From: Polyangium mundeleinium
GTDB taxonomy: Bacteria > Myxococcota_A > Polyangia > Polyangiales > Polyangiaceae
Reading direction: 5' to 3'
Length of the DNA: 64,000 nt
Assembly: GCF_028369105.1 (NCBI RefSeq)
Contig: NZ_JAQNDO010000001.1
Coordinates: 3,998,501-4,062,500, forward strand
A program made the translations under genes and the position numbers. The notes under the pieces were generated by a model. It was not told the origin of the DNA. It saw only the letters and a program-made list of their open reading frames with translations, and did not search any database. This document shows positions 15,721-25,273 of this stretch, piece by piece. Every line of letters begins with the position of its first letter. The first letter of the stretch is position 1.

Positions 15721-18584
15721 CGGGCGATCTCCTTGCCGAGGAAGAGGAGCAGCTTCTGGCCCTCGGCGACCAGCAGATCGTCGACGCCGTCGCTGTTCGC
15801 GTCGATCGCGAGCAGCGCTTGGCCGCCGAGGAGCCGGGAGAACGGCGCCGGCGGCAGTTGTCCAGGCAATCTCGCGGGGACGACGAACTTGCGGGTCTTC
15901 GCGTCGAACGAGAACACGTAGAGTCCATTCCGCGTGAGCACCGCGAGCTCCCTGTCCGCTGTCGCATTGGTGTTCAGCAATGCGATGTCGATGATCCCCC
16001 GCAGCCCCTCGGTGTCTTCGTTGCTCGCCGTCATGTCGGGGCCGAAATAATCGTCCGACAGATCGGCGGCGAGGGTCATTGTATTCGCGTTGACGGGATC
16101 CGCGCCCGAGCCATCGTTCCAGAAGATCGCGACGGTGGACCGGACCGTGATCGGATTCCCGCTTGGCTGGGCCACGCGCTTCTGCACGAGGACGACAACG
16201 TCGCGCTGGCCATTGCCGTCGACGTCGACGACGAGCGACGGCACGTCGAACGGCTCGGGGTCCGGCAAGACGAGGTCGAGCTTTACGGGGGGGATGGGGT
16301 TCGGGAGCTTATCGAACTGACCGGCCCGGTAATCGTTGACCCAGAGGCCCAGGCTTTCGTCCGAGGCGTGCATGAAGAGCGCGAGCGCGTCGTGCTCCGC
16401 GTCGTAGACCTCGTGGTAATTCAGGGGTGCGATCAGCATGCTGTCGTCCACCGTATTGAAGCCTTCGAGGATCCGCAGGGACGAGCCATCCGGACGGCAA
16501 CCCGCGATCCAGACCTCGTCTCCCGTCCGCGCCACGATCGTCGATGGGGTCACGGTCTCCTCGGTCTCGTCCGGCGGCGTAGGCGCCTTGCATTCCTCGA
16601 CGCCGAAGCGCGACACCACGATCTGCGTCGGTCCTTTCTCGGCATCGACGATGTCCGGATCCCCCATTTCCTGCACCGACGTGCCCTTGATCGTGAGCGG
16701 CGCGAGGAGCCTTCGGCCGACGTTTCCTTCGACGATGGTGAAATGCTTGGTGGGCGAGGACATGCCCGGCATGCCTGGCATGTCCGACGTGCGCACGGAG
16801 AGGACCACGAGATCGTCGAGCTGATCGGGGGCACCGACGGCGTTTTTCCCTTTCACGCGGCCCGCGGCGATGTGCTCGAGGCCCTCGAAGACGCCGAGGG
16901 AGAGGGGGGCCTCGGGCACGGCCAGCGGGCGGCCGAAGAGCATGAGGAGTTCGCTCGGGCCCGAGAACATCTGGCCATTCGGCGCGGCGGGCGGCACGAG
17001 CCGGAGGACGGCGTCGTCCACGGAGTCGCCGTCGAAATCACCAACGGCGAACTCGCCGACGATCTCCTCCACCGGAATCGTGAACGTCTTGAGTTCGCCC
17101 CCTTCGACGCGACTCCACACGTCGAGGAGCGTCTGCTTTTCGCGCGCCGCGAGGAGATCCGGAAGCTTGTCGCCATTGAAGTCTCCGAACACGGCGCGCC
17201 CCCACTTCACGCCTGCCGGGATCTTCATGCAATCCCGCGTGTACGTGTCATCGGGAATGGGCTGGAACGGGTTGTAGAGGACTCCACGAGCATCGACCAC
17301 GTCGAGCGCCCCATTGCCATCAAAGTCACCCACGGCGAGGGGCGGGCCGCCGAGGGTACGCCCGAGGCAACTCTCGGGATCGAAGACGCTGAGCGGCTCG
17401 AGGTACGTCGGCGCGGGCATGGGCGCGAGGAACGTACCATTGCCCTCGTTCCGGTAGAGATGCAGGCCCTCGGTCTTCGTCGAATCCACGAGCCCGACGA
17501 GCAGATCGTCGTCGCCGTCGCCGTCGGCGTCCGCGAAGAAGACGCCGGTCCACAGGGAGGCGCCTGCGGGGAGCGAAATGGGGATGAACGTCGGCTCCTC
17601 GGCGAGCTTTTCCGGAGCCTGGCACGTGAGAACGTACATCGCAGGTGTCGGGGCCGCGAGCGCGAAGGCGATGAGGGGGCACGCGGTGGGGGTCTTCGCC
17701 GGGGCGAAGGCGACGTCGCCGGCGAGCGTCCCCGAGATCGCGGAGCCGACCTTCTTGGGGGGAGGCGTGGAATCTGCTTCGTCGCTTTCTCGGATGACCC
17801 GCACTTCGAGCGTGGTTTGTCCCGCATTCGTGATGAATGCGAGCAGCATATTGTCCTTATCGAGCCGGCCGAGGGGCAAGAGCCGCACCGTGCCGAGGTC
17901 CACGTCTCCCGAAGGATAACTCCTCGGCAGGAGCGTGCGGTTGTCCTGCCCCGTCAGGACGCCGAGCGCGTCGCCGAGGTTCAGGATGAGATCGGAGGTG
18001 CCGTCCCCGTCGATATCGCCGATTCCAGGCAAACGTCGATCGTTTGGCACATTGAGCGATTGGTCGATGAGGCCGTTCGTCTCAAAAAACAGGATGTCGA
18101 GCGAGCTGTTGCCGAGCGCCACGGCGTCCTGCCGGCCGTCGCCGTCGAAATCGCCGGAAAGCAAGCGCCGCACGCCGCCGCCTGCGATGGAAAGCGGAGA
18201 GGCGGAGAGCCCGCCGGGCTTGCGGCATGTGCCGTCAATCCCGCAGCCGAACTCGGCCGGGCACGCCACGGTCGGATCGTCGGCGAGGTTGCAGACGTAG
18301 CGGCAGGCCGAGCCGCAGCGGGTCTTGCGCTTCGCGCCCGTGGCCCCCGCGTCCCCCGCGTCCCCCGCGTCCCCCGCGTCCCCCGCGTCAACCGTGTCGA
18401 CGGGATCGGTTTCCGGGTTGCCATCACAATCTTCGCCCGTGTCGGGTTCGAAGACGCGGTTGCCACAGACGTTCTTGTCGACGTTGTCGAGGGGCTCGCA
18501 GCTCGCGACCGCCACAGCCCCAAGGAATGCAGCGAGGCCGCTCAGCGCCGCGCGACGCCGGAAGCTAGTACTCGAGGTCCCCAC
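15717..18584 (-). CDS. FG-GAP/VCBS repeat lipoprotein
   Basis: 955 aa. Signal peptide with lipobox VAVASC, then a Cys-rich stretch with NVCGNRVFEPDTGEDCDGNP, a linker of five DAG units (from five 9-bp repeats at 18344-18388), a second Cys cluster, then repeated DxDxDG calcium-type loops: SGDFDGDGRQDAVALG, IGDIDGDGTSDLI, DADGDGDDDLLVGL, VGDFDGNGALDVVDA, GDFNGDKLPDLLAA, and a last one near the C terminus (IDANSDGVDDLLVAEG). This is a beta-propeller of integrin/FG-GAP type. Its start lies inside the last codons of the upstream kinase gene and its end overlaps the TPR/PEGA gene, so the three are co-translated. A cell-surface ligand-binding role is inferred. Confidence 0.82.
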   Translation of the reverse strand: MGTSSTSFRRRAALSGLAAFLGAVAVASCEPLDNVDKNVCGNRVFEPDTGEDCDGNPETDPVDTVDAGDAGDAGDAGDAGATGAKRKTRCGSACRYVCNLADDPTVACPAEFGCGIDGTCRKPGGLSASPLSIAGGGVRRLLSGDFDGDGRQDAVALGNSSLDILFFETNGLIDQSLNVPNDRRLPGIGDIDGDGTSDLILNLGDALGVLTGQDNRTLLPRSYPSGDVDLGTVRLLPLGRLDKDNMLLAFITNAGQTTLEVRVIRESDEADSTPPPKKVGSAISGTLAGDVAFAPAKTPTACPLIAFALAAPTPAMYVLTCQAPEKLAEEPTFIPISLPAGASLWTGVFFADADGDGDDDLLVGLVDSTKTEGLHLYRNEGNGTFLAPMPAPTYLEPLSVFDPESCLGRTLGGPPLAVGDFDGNGALDVVDARGVLYNPFQPIPDDTYTRDCMKIPAGVKWGRAVFGDFNGDKLPDLLAAREKQTLLDVWSRVEGGELKTFTIPVEEIVGEFAVGDFDGDSVDDAVLRLVPPAAPNGQMFSGPSELLMLFGRPLAVPEAPLSLGVFEGLEHIAAGRVKGKNAVGAPDQLDDLVVLSVRTSDMPGMPGMSSPTKHFTIVEGNVGRRLLAPLTIKGTSVQEMGDPDIVDAEKGPTQIVVSRFGVEECKAPTPPDETEETVTPSTIVARTGDEVWIAGCRPDGSSLRILEGFNTVDDSMLIAPLNYHEVYDAEHDALALFMHASDESLGLWVNDYRAGQFDKLPNPIPPVKLDLVLPDPEPFDVPSLVVDVDGNGQRDVVVLVQKRVAQPSGNPITVRSTVAIFWNDGSGADPVNANTMTLAADLSDDYFGPDMTASNEDTEGLRGIIDIALLNTNATADRELAVLTRNGLYVFSFDAKTRKFVVPARLPGQLPPAPFSRLLGGQALLAIDANSDGVDDLLVAEGQKLLLFLGKEIAR

Positions 18585-20214
18585 GATTCTTCACCGTCTT
18601 CGCCGTTCCGCTCGTCCGCGGCTGGGAGGTCGCCTTCTCCTTCTCCAGCGTGATCGGGATCAGGAGGTTGTGGTTGGGCTCGACGGTGACCGCTTTTGAT
18701 TGATGGCCCTTCGCCGAGAAGGTGAGCTCGACCGGCGCATCGCCGCGCGGGATCTTGATGGGGCCGGGCGCGACGCCGAGCTTGCGCTCGCCGAGGTGGA
18801 TTTCGACGTTCTCCGGGGTCGCCTGCACGCGGAGCTCGATTTCGAGCGGCACGTCCGGCACGACTGTAGGCTCCGGCGTGGCCGTTTTCTCCGGGGGGAG
18901 CGCGGGGAGCGTGGGCGGCGGCGGGGGAGGCGGCGGCGGGTGCGCGGCCACGGCGTCCGGCCCGCCTCGCGAAGCATAAAGCGTCGCCACGACGATCCCC
19001 GCGACGAAGAGGGCCGCGCCGAGGGCCACAAAGAGAACATTGGAGCGGCGGCTCGGCGTGGCGTCCGGCGTGGACATCAGCGTGGACTTCGGCTGCTCCC
19101 CCGAGGACGAGGAAGAGCTCGTGGTCGCCGGCGCCGCGTCCGGCTGCATCATCGTCGTCGCTTGCCCGAAGACGGCTTGCTCGGCGGGCGTGAGGCCCGC
19201 CGGTACGTCGAGGCGCGGGAGTTTTTCGCTCGAGCGCGTGGCGACGGCGGGCACTTCGATCCCCGCCGCGCGCGCAGCATCCACGACCGCGTCGATCGCG
19301 CCCGTCACCGAGGCCGGTCGTTCGGCCGGATCCTTCGCGAGCATCCGGAGCACGGGCGCGTCGAGGATCGTCCCGAGGTCCGGACAAACCGACGACAAGG
19401 GCGGCGCGGGGGACTGGACCTGCTGCATGAGCACGTCCATCACGTCGTCGCCCAGGAACGGCGGCTGGCCCGTGAGGACCGCGTGGGTCATCACGCCGAA
19501 CGAATAAATGTCCGTCCGGTGATCGACCTGCTTGCCGCGGCATTGCTCGGGCGACATGTAGAGCGGCGTGCCCATGGGCGTGCCGGTGCGCGTCTTGTGG
19601 CTCTGCGAGTCGCCGAGGAGCTTCGCGATGCCGAAATCGAGGAGCTTCGGGAAGACCGTGCGGTCCTCGTCGAAGACCAGGTAGACGTTTTCCGGCTTGA
19701 GATCACGGTGCGCGATGCCGGCGGCGTGCGCCGCGTCGAGGGCGCGGGCGATCTGCCGCAGGATGGGCAATGCCTCGGAGGGGCGGAGCCGGCCGCGTTC
19801 GCGCAGGTATGCTTCGAGGGTCATGCCCTCGAGCAGCTCCATGATGTAATACTGCCGCCCGTCGTCGAGCTTGCCGAACGAGAAGATGTCGATGATGCCG
19901 CGGTGGCGGATCTGATTGACCGCGCGGGCCTCGGCGATGAACCGCGAGACCATCACCGGGTTGTGCGAGTATTGCGGGTTCAGGATCTTGATCGCCGCGG
20001 ATTTGCCGATGACGGGGTGGACCGCGGCGTACACCGCGCCGAACCCGCCCTCGCCGATCTTGCGTTCGATGCGGTATTCCCCGACGATCCGGCCGGGCTC
20101 GAGCTGGAGCGCTGCAGCCGGGATCGCGTCGTCCGGGACGAGAGACGTGCCGTCGCTGGGGCAGGTGGCGACGTCGCCCGAGTAGGTGGCAAGGCAAGTA
20201 GGACAGGTGGCCAT
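18565..20214 (-). CDS. Membrane Ser/Thr protein kinase with zinc ribbon and extracytoplasmic PEGA-like domain
   Basis: 549 aa. An N-terminal Cys segment (CPTC at 4-7, CPSDG at 18-22) resembles a zinc ribbon. The kinase domain covers about 44-320: GEGGFGAVY (54-62), Lys76, HRDLKPEN (169-176), DFGIAK (193-198) and MSPEQ. All catalytic residues are present. A Ser/Thr-rich juxtamembrane region leads to one membrane helix (about 394-416), a proline run and a C-terminal PEGA-like beta domain. It heads an operon with the FG-GAP lipoprotein (20-nt overlap) and the TPR/PEGA protein, suggesting a signalling unit whose sensor side faces the envelope. Confidence 0.87.
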   Translation of the reverse strand: MATCPTCLATYSGDVATCPSDGTSLVPDDAIPAAALQLEPGRIVGEYRIERKIGEGGFGAVYAAVHPVIGKSAAIKILNPQYSHNPVMVSRFIAEARAVNQIRHRGIIDIFSFGKLDDGRQYYIMELLEGMTLEAYLRERGRLRPSEALPILRQIARALDAAHAAGIAHRDLKPENVYLVFDEDRTVFPKLLDFGIAKLLGDSQSHKTRTGTPMGTPLYMSPEQCRGKQVDHRTDIYSFGVMTHAVLTGQPPFLGDDVMDVLMQQVQSPAPPLSSVCPDLGTILDAPVLRMLAKDPAERPASVTGAIDAVVDAARAAGIEVPAVATRSSEKLPRLDVPAGLTPAEQAVFGQATTMMQPDAAPATTSSSSSSGEQPKSTLMSTPDATPSRRSNVLFVALGAALFVAGIVVATLYASRGGPDAVAAHPPPPPPPPPTLPALPPEKTATPEPTVVPDVPLEIELRVQATPENVEIHLGERKLGVAPGPIKIPRGDAPVELTFSAKGHQSKAVTVEPNHNLLIPITLEKEKATSQPRTSGTAKTVKNRGDLEY

Positions 20215-20297
20215 GCGGCGCTCGGCGGCAGCCTACACCACGCAGGGGCGCGAGTAGAAGCCCGAAGGCACGAAACGTACACCTTGACAGGAGGCAT

Positions 20298-21542
20298 GTG
20301 GGGTCGTTCGCTTCGCCGGCGATGGAAGCCGCGTCCCGGTTCGTCTCGGAGAGGCTCGCGCGGGCGCTCGCGCTCGTCGTGCCGGCGCTCGACATCTTGC
20401 GCGAGCGGCCGGATTCCAAGGAGGCGCCCGACTTTTGCGAGGCGCGCGGCTATGCGGCCTTCCTGCGCGCGCTTCCCGACGACGAGCTCGCTCGTTGCGA
20501 GGCCGAGGGGCTCGCTTCGCGTTTGCCGATGCTCGCGGGCGCGCCGCCGTCGCTCGTGGAGCTCGGGCGCGTGGCGCGCGAGGTGTCGGCGCTGCCCGAG
20601 CGGCTCGCGGCGACGCCGGGGACGCGGCTCGATCGGCCGCGATCGGTCTCGGAGCGCAAGACGCGGCAGCTCGAAGCGCTGCTCGACGCGGTCGAGCCCA
20701 TGGCGCGGAAGGCGCGGCAGATCGTGGACGTGGGCGCGGGGCGAGGGCACTTCACGCGCCTCGCGGCCGAGATGTTCGATCGCGACGCAGTGGGGATCGA
20801 GCGCGAGCCGCGGCGCGTGGAGGCGGCTTCGATCCTCGGGCGGGGCACGCGCGCGCGGTTCGTCGTGCTCGACGCGTTCCGCGATCCGATCGTGCTCTCG
20901 CCCGACGATCTCGCGGTCGGGCTGCACGCGTGTGGCTCGCTCGGCGATCGGTTGGTGCTCGAAGCATCGAGGGCGCCGTGCGACGTGGCGCTCGTTTCGT
21001 GTTGCCTGCAGAAGATCGACGGACCGCTGCGCGAGCCGCTCTCGGCCGCGGCGCGGGCGGCGGGGCTCGTGCTTCCGCGCGAGGCGCTCGGGCTTTCGAA
21101 CCTGACGTCGCGGCTCGTGGGCGTGGAGGCGAGCCTCGCGGAGATGCTTTCGGCGCGGAAACACCGGCACGCGCTCGCGCGGCTCTTGCGGGCGCGGGGT
21201 GTTGCGATCGCGCCGGGCGAGGAGATGCGCGGCATCAACCGGCGGCGGGCGCGTGAAGGGCTCGGCGAGCTCGCGGCGCGTGCGCTCGCGCTCCGCGGGC
21301 TCGCGCCGGCGACCGCGGCGGAGATCCGGGAGCACGAGGCGGAAGGGGCGATCGAGTTTGCCCGGATTCGACGCTGGACGCTGCCGCGCGCGATGCTCGC
21401 GCGGCCGCTGGAGATCACGGTCGTGCTGGACCGTGCGGCGGCGCTCGAAGAGCGAGGGTATACGGCGCGCGTCGCGGAGGTGTTCGAGGCGGATGCGACG
21501 CCGCGAAACCTCGCCATTCTTGGTGAGGCGCCGCGGCCGTAG
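20298..21542 (+). CDS. SAM-dependent methyltransferase, METTL25/RRNAD1-like
   Basis: 414 aa from GTG 20298, which has AGGAGG just upstream (20289-20294); ATG 20322 is an alternative. QIVDVGAGRGHFTRLAAE (about residue 140) is the SAM-binding motif I, followed by GIERE (motif II) and DDLAVGLHACGSLGDRLVLE ... CDVALVSCCLQKI, the pattern of the Methyltransf_32 group that includes METTL25. Relatives methylate proteins or RNA; the bacterial substrate is unknown. Divergent from the kinase operon (83 bp). The C-terminal third (ARALALRGLAPATAAEIREH) is helical. Confidence 0.78.
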   Translation: MGSFASPAMEAASRFVSERLARALALVVPALDILRERPDSKEAPDFCEARGYAAFLRALPDDELARCEAEGLASRLPMLAGAPPSLVELGRVAREVSALPERLAATPGTRLDRPRSVSERKTRQLEALLDAVEPMARKARQIVDVGAGRGHFTRLAAEMFDRDAVGIEREPRRVEAASILGRGTRARFVVLDAFRDPIVLSPDDLAVGLHACGSLGDRLVLEASRAPCDVALVSCCLQKIDGPLREPLSAAARAAGLVLPREALGLSNLTSRLVGVEASLAEMLSARKHRHALARLLRARGVAIAPGEEMRGINRRRAREGLGELAARALALRGLAPATAAEIREHEAEGAIEFARIRRWTLPRAMLARPLEITVVLDRAAALEERGYTARVAEVFEADATPRNLAILGEAPRP

Positions 21543-21552
21543 GACAAACGTT

Positions 21553-23043
21553 TTACTTGGGCGGAGGCAGCACGCACGTCCCGTTCGGGGTGCAGACGAG
21601 CGGCGGGCAACAATCCTTGTCCGTGCTGCACAGGCCGCATTGGCCGCCGGGCCCGCAGGCGGGGGTCGGGTTCGCGCAATCGTGGCAATCGGTGCATGTG
21701 CTGCCCGGCGGCTGGCAGCCGTCGATCGTGATGATCGTCTCGTCGTAATGGACCTTGAACTGGTGGGCCGTGGCGATGCTCTTCGCGAAGACGGCGCCGA
21801 AGATCTCGAGCGCGTTGCTCGCCTGGAGCGCCGCGTTCGGCATGTAGAGGTTCGCCCCGAGCACGAACGAGCCGGCGAGCGCCACCTGCGTGCCGCCGAT
21901 GTAGACACGCGTGGCCGCGGGGCGCGTGATCGCGCCGATTGCCGCCTGGTTCGTCAGGGCCACGTTGCCTTTCACGAAGAGATCGAGCTCGGCCGCGTCG
22001 GCGAGGTCGATCGTGAGCTTGCCGGCGACCGCGATGTCGCCGTCGATCGCGAGCACCGTGCGACCCGTGAGGTGCACGGTGACGGTGCTGTCGGACTTGA
22101 TGCCCGTGAGGAAATACCGGCCGCAGGGCAGGGTGATTTCGGTGGGCATGCTGGGGGTCGACACGAGCACGTCCGGGGCGACGCCATTCTCGTCGTTGTC
22201 GTTCGTCCCGCCGAACGCCTGGACGATGCCGGCGATGTCGACGGGATCGTCGCAGTTGCAGGGCGTCTCGATGTCGACCGGGCCGACGACGGAGCCGCCG
22301 AGCGCGTTCACCTTCGCCGTGTTCTCGGCGATCGGGGTGAAGAGCTTGCCCTGGATCGTGAGCTCCTTGTTGTTGCTGTTCACGACGCCGCCGATCGTCG
22401 TATTGCTCTGGGCGGAGGCCACATGCGAGATCGTGGCATTGCCGCCGCATTGCATGTCCTGCACGACGTCGTGCTGGTTCGTCGTGCTCATCGAGCCTTT
22501 CACGAGCAGCGCGCCCTTGATGCTCGTCGCTGCCTGCGCGCTGTAATTGCCATTGACGCCGATCGAGCCGCCCGCGAGCGGTTTGTTCGGGTCGATCGAG
22601 GAGAACGAGTCGGTCAGGATGGTGTTGTTCGCGTCGAAGCCCGTGCAGGAGCAGGCGGCGAAGAGGAACGTCTTCTTGCCGATGTCGCCCGTGCATTCCC
22701 CGGATCCCGGGATCGGGATCGCGCCCTTGCTCATGCAGAAATCCTCGAGCCCCGCGTCGAGCGGGTTTCCGCCCGTGCCCGAGGAGGACGATGACGGCGC
22801 GCCGCCCGCGCCGCCCATCCCACCCGCGCCGCCGGATCCGCCGGAGCCCACGAATTCGCCGCCCACGCCCGCGCCGGCCTGCCCGCCTACGCCGCCCGCG
22901 CCGGCCTGCCCACCCGAGCCTCCGGGGCCCGACGCGGATCCCGCGCCCGTGCCTTCCGATCCGCCCGATCCGCAAGCGGCAGCGAGGGCCGTAGGCAATG
23001 CCACCAGGACGAGGAGAGAAAAAAGATGCTTGTGTCCCATCAT
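21553..23043 (-). CDS. Lipoprotein with polymer-forming beta-helix-like domain and Cys-rich tail
   Basis: 496 aa (ATG 23043; ATG 23040 fits the promoter better). Lipobox LAAAC, a Gly/Ser-rich linker (about 25-95), then a long repetitive beta segment with strands such as LAGGSIGVNGNYSAQAATSI, KGALLVKGSMST and TVHLTGRTVLAIDGDIAVAG, like the bactofilin/pilus-adhesin type right-handed beta-helix domains of myxobacterial surface proteins. The last 50 residues hold many Cys (CTDCHDCANPTPACGPGG ... CCPPLVCTPNGTC). Probably an outer-surface structural or adhesive protein. Confidence 0.68.
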   Translation of the reverse strand: MMGHKHLFSLLVLVALPTALAAACGSGGSEGTGAGSASGPGGSGGQAGAGGVGGQAGAGVGGEFVGSGGSGGAGGMGGAGGAPSSSSSGTGGNPLDAGLEDFCMSKGAIPIPGSGECTGDIGKKTFLFAACSCTGFDANNTILTDSFSSIDPNKPLAGGSIGVNGNYSAQAATSIKGALLVKGSMSTTNQHDVVQDMQCGGNATISHVASAQSNTTIGGVVNSNNKELTIQGKLFTPIAENTAKVNALGGSVVGPVDIETPCNCDDPVDIAGIVQAFGGTNDNDENGVAPDVLVSTPSMPTEITLPCGRYFLTGIKSDSTVTVHLTGRTVLAIDGDIAVAGKLTIDLADAAELDLFVKGNVALTNQAAIGAITRPAATRVYIGGTQVALAGSFVLGANLYMPNAALQASNALEIFGAVFAKSIATAHQFKVHYDETIITIDGCQPPGSTCTDCHDCANPTPACGPGGQCGLCSTDKDCCPPLVCTPNGTCVLPPPK

Positions 23044-23046
23044 GAC

Positions 23047-23077
23047 CGGATACCACGATGGGGTCGCGGCACGTCAA
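23047..23077 (-). promoter_or_regulatory. Candidate leaderless promoter for the 21553-23043 lipoprotein gene
   Basis: On the minus strand TTGACG (23072-23077), a 19-nt spacer and TATCCG (23047-23052) end 6 nt before the second ATG (23040), which would then be the true start. Confidence 0.4.
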
Positions 23078-23131
23078 GCCCCTTCCCTTGACGTTTCTCG
23101 CGCGCGCCGCTAGCCCTGTGGGGGAAACGCC

Positions 23132-23734
23132 GTGTCCACATCGTATGATCTCGCCGCCATCGCCGCCCGGCTCGCCATTCTCGATCTCGTGTCCGAGGCC
23201 GCCACGACGGAGCGACAAGCGGCCGTCGCCGCGATCCTGCGCACACCACGGGAGGGGAACGAGGCCGAGGTTCTTTTGATCCGGCGCTCCGAGCGCCAGG
23301 GAGATCCGTGGTCCGGGCAGATGGCGTTCCCGGGCGGGCGGCGGGAGCCCGCGGATCCGAGCCTCTATTACACGGCCTTGCGCGAGACGGAGGAGGAGAT
23401 CGGGCTCGATCTCGCCCAGCACGGCCGCTTTCTGGCGCGGCTCGCGGATCTTCCCGCCGTGGCCCGGGCGCGGCGCGTCGGAATGAGCATCACGCCGTTC
23501 GTCTTCGCCCTCGACGATCCCGATCCGCCGCCGTTCACGTTGAGCGCCGAGGTGGCCGAGGTGGTATGGGCGCCGATCGGCCCGATGGCGCGTGGCCAGA
23601 GCGCATCGAAGTATGCTTACGACCACGAGGGAAACGTGCTCGATATGCCGGCGTTCGCCGTCGAGCAACGAATCGTGTGGGGATTGACGTACCGCATGCT
23701 CGAAATGCTGTTCGAGGTCCTCCACCAGCGTTGA
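23132..23734 (+). CDS. Nudix hydrolase, CoA-pyrophosphatase type
   Basis: 200 aa from GTG 23132, with GGGGGA about 6 nt upstream. The Nudix box is intact: GGRREPADPSLYYTALRETE followed by EEIGL, including the catalytic REtxEE glutamates. The preceding RRSERQGDPWSGQMAFPGG matches the NuCoA region of YeaB/NUDT7-type enzymes, which split CoA and acyl-CoA into 3',5'-ADP and phosphopantetheine, or related nucleotide substrates. Soluble. A TTGACG-N17-TAGCCC pair (23088-23116) may be its promoter. It lies alone between lipoprotein genes. Confidence 0.85.
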   Translation: MSTSYDLAAIAARLAILDLVSEAATTERQAAVAAILRTPREGNEAEVLLIRRSERQGDPWSGQMAFPGGRREPADPSLYYTALRETEEEIGLDLAQHGRFLARLADLPAVARARRVGMSITPFVFALDDPDPPPFTLSAEVAEVVWAPIGPMARGQSASKYAYDHEGNVLDMPAFAVEQRIVWGLTYRMLEMLFEVLHQR

Positions 23735-23811
23735 ACCCCCGACGGGGCTTGACAGGCGGCTGCCATTCTGATGGTGTCTTCGCCTTCCTTTTTGCGCGAG
23801 GTGGAGGCGTC

Positions 23812-25257
23812 ATGAGGGCATTCCGGGGATCGTTTGTCGGGGCCATGTTCGTCGGGATCGTGCACGTCGCGGCGGGCTGCGGCGGGTCCGACGAGCTGCC
23901 GGGCACGGGCGGGGGAGGGGCGGGCGGAGGCGGCGGATCCGGCGGCGATCCCATCACGTGTTCGTTCGAGGTGGCCTCGCACGACGTGGGCTGCCCCGCC
24001 GCGAACTGCCCCATCACGGCCGACGTGGAGGTGCGCTGCACCGAACGCGAATTCGGCGCGGCTGGGGTGCGCGTCGCGCCGGGGCCCACGGGGACGTTCC
24101 TCGGCACGTCGAGCCACGACGGGACCTATCTCTTCGAGATCACGCCCACGGGCGGCAGCCGGTTCGACGCATTCCCGATGCGGCTCGACGCGACCACGAT
24201 GGTGCTCGCGCAGGGGCCGACCGGCGAGGTGTACGCGGTCGGCGACGAGACGACGATCGACGGCAGCACCTCACCGGTCGGATACCCGAACGGCCTCGTG
24301 CTCGTGCGCCCGGAGGGGAGCGGGTTCGTGAAAGAGACGGTCGCCGACCGGGACGACCGATACGTGCCCGTCCACGATTTCGAGATCGATCCGGCGGGCG
24401 TCGCGCACGTGTGGTATTCGAGCGAGCCGCCGAACGGCGTTTCGGTCGCCAAGCGCACGGTGGACGGGAGCTTTTCGTCGTCGCCCGTGCAGACCGTCGG
24501 CGAGGGGAGTCGATTCACGATTGATGCCTCGGGCGCGCCCGTCTCGCTCGGGTTCATTCCCAACGGCTCCTTTTACGACCTCGCGTACGGCGATCCGCCG
24601 GAGGTCCTGACCGGCGTCTCCGTGCCCTCGGGGATCACGAAATACCGCGTGACACAGGCCCCGGCGAGCGTGCTCGGCGCGAGCGTCGAGCCGTTCGTCG
24701 CCGTCCTCCAGCACGACGTCGGCCTGCACGTGGTGTGGCCGGAGGGCCAGGCGTCCGACGAGATCGAGATTCCCGACACGAACGTCCCGCCTTACGTTTG
24801 TCCCGCCACGACCGAGTACGATTCGCAAAACGGGACATGCCCGGTTCCTTGCCACGAGACCGCGACCGGCATCGAGAACGGAGCCTTCGCGATCACGCGG
24901 ACCGCGGATGGCAAGGTCTGGCTCGCCTGGATCGTGAGTCACCTCGATTACATGCGCGTCTACCAGAAGCAATGCTTCGACAGCGAATTCATGTGCATCT
25001 GCAGCGGTGTGGCCGAGGACGTGAAGACGAAAAACGAGCTCGTGATCGCGCGATACGAGCCCGGAAACCTTGTCGTTGATCCCTTGCTCACGCTCCCGAT
25101 CGACGCGCCGGCGGCCTATGACCTCTTCTCCGACCTGTGGACGGACGTGCGGCTCCTCGACATCCGCGCGTTCGGGGCCGACGTCGCCGTGGGCGTGCGG
25201 CTCGAAGACGAAAAAGGAATCAAGGTGCGCGTGCTGCGCATCCTGAACACGCCCTGA
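23812..25257 (+). CDS. Secreted lipoprotein of unknown function
   Basis: 481 aa. ATG 23812 has GGAGG 4 nt upstream and yields a lipoprotein signal ending HVAAGC, followed by [13 protein letters not shown]. The body is beta-rich with a repeat-like texture ([49 protein letters not shown]), as in bladed beta-propeller proteins. Two Cys-rich points ([11 protein letters not shown] and [12 protein letters not shown]) lie in the second half. No catalytic motif is recognised. Confidence 0.65.
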   Translation: MRAFRGSFVGAMFVGIVHVAAGCGGSDELPGTGGGGAGGGGGSGGDPITCSFEVASHDVGCPAANCPITADVEVRCTEREFGAAGVRVAPGPTGTFLGTSSHDGTYLFEITPTGGSRFDAFPMRLDATTMVLAQGPTGEVYAVGDETTIDGSTSPVGYPNGLVLVRPEGSGFVKETVADRDDRYVPVHDFEIDPAGVAHVWYSSEPPNGVSVAKRTVDGSFSSSPVQTVGEGSRFTIDASGAPVSLGFIPNGSFYDLAYGDPPEVLTGVSVPSGITKYRVTQAPASVLGASVEPFVAVLQHDVGLHVVWPEGQASDEIEIPDTNVPPYVCPATTEYDSQNGTCPVPCHETATGIENGAFAITRTADGKVWLAWIVSHLDYMRVYQKQCFDSEFMCICSGVAEDVKTKNELVIARYEPGNLVVDPLLTLPIDAPAAYDLFSDLWTDVRLLDIRAFGADVAVGVRLEDEKGIKVRVLRILNTP

Positions 25258-25273
25258 ATCCAGTGCTGGGCGC

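Noticed and set aside
15624-18653. Long open frame on the strand opposite the FG-GAP gene
   Set aside because: It is rich in Arg and Pro with no domain, and mirrors the codon pattern of the real gene; such antisense open frames are common at this GC content.
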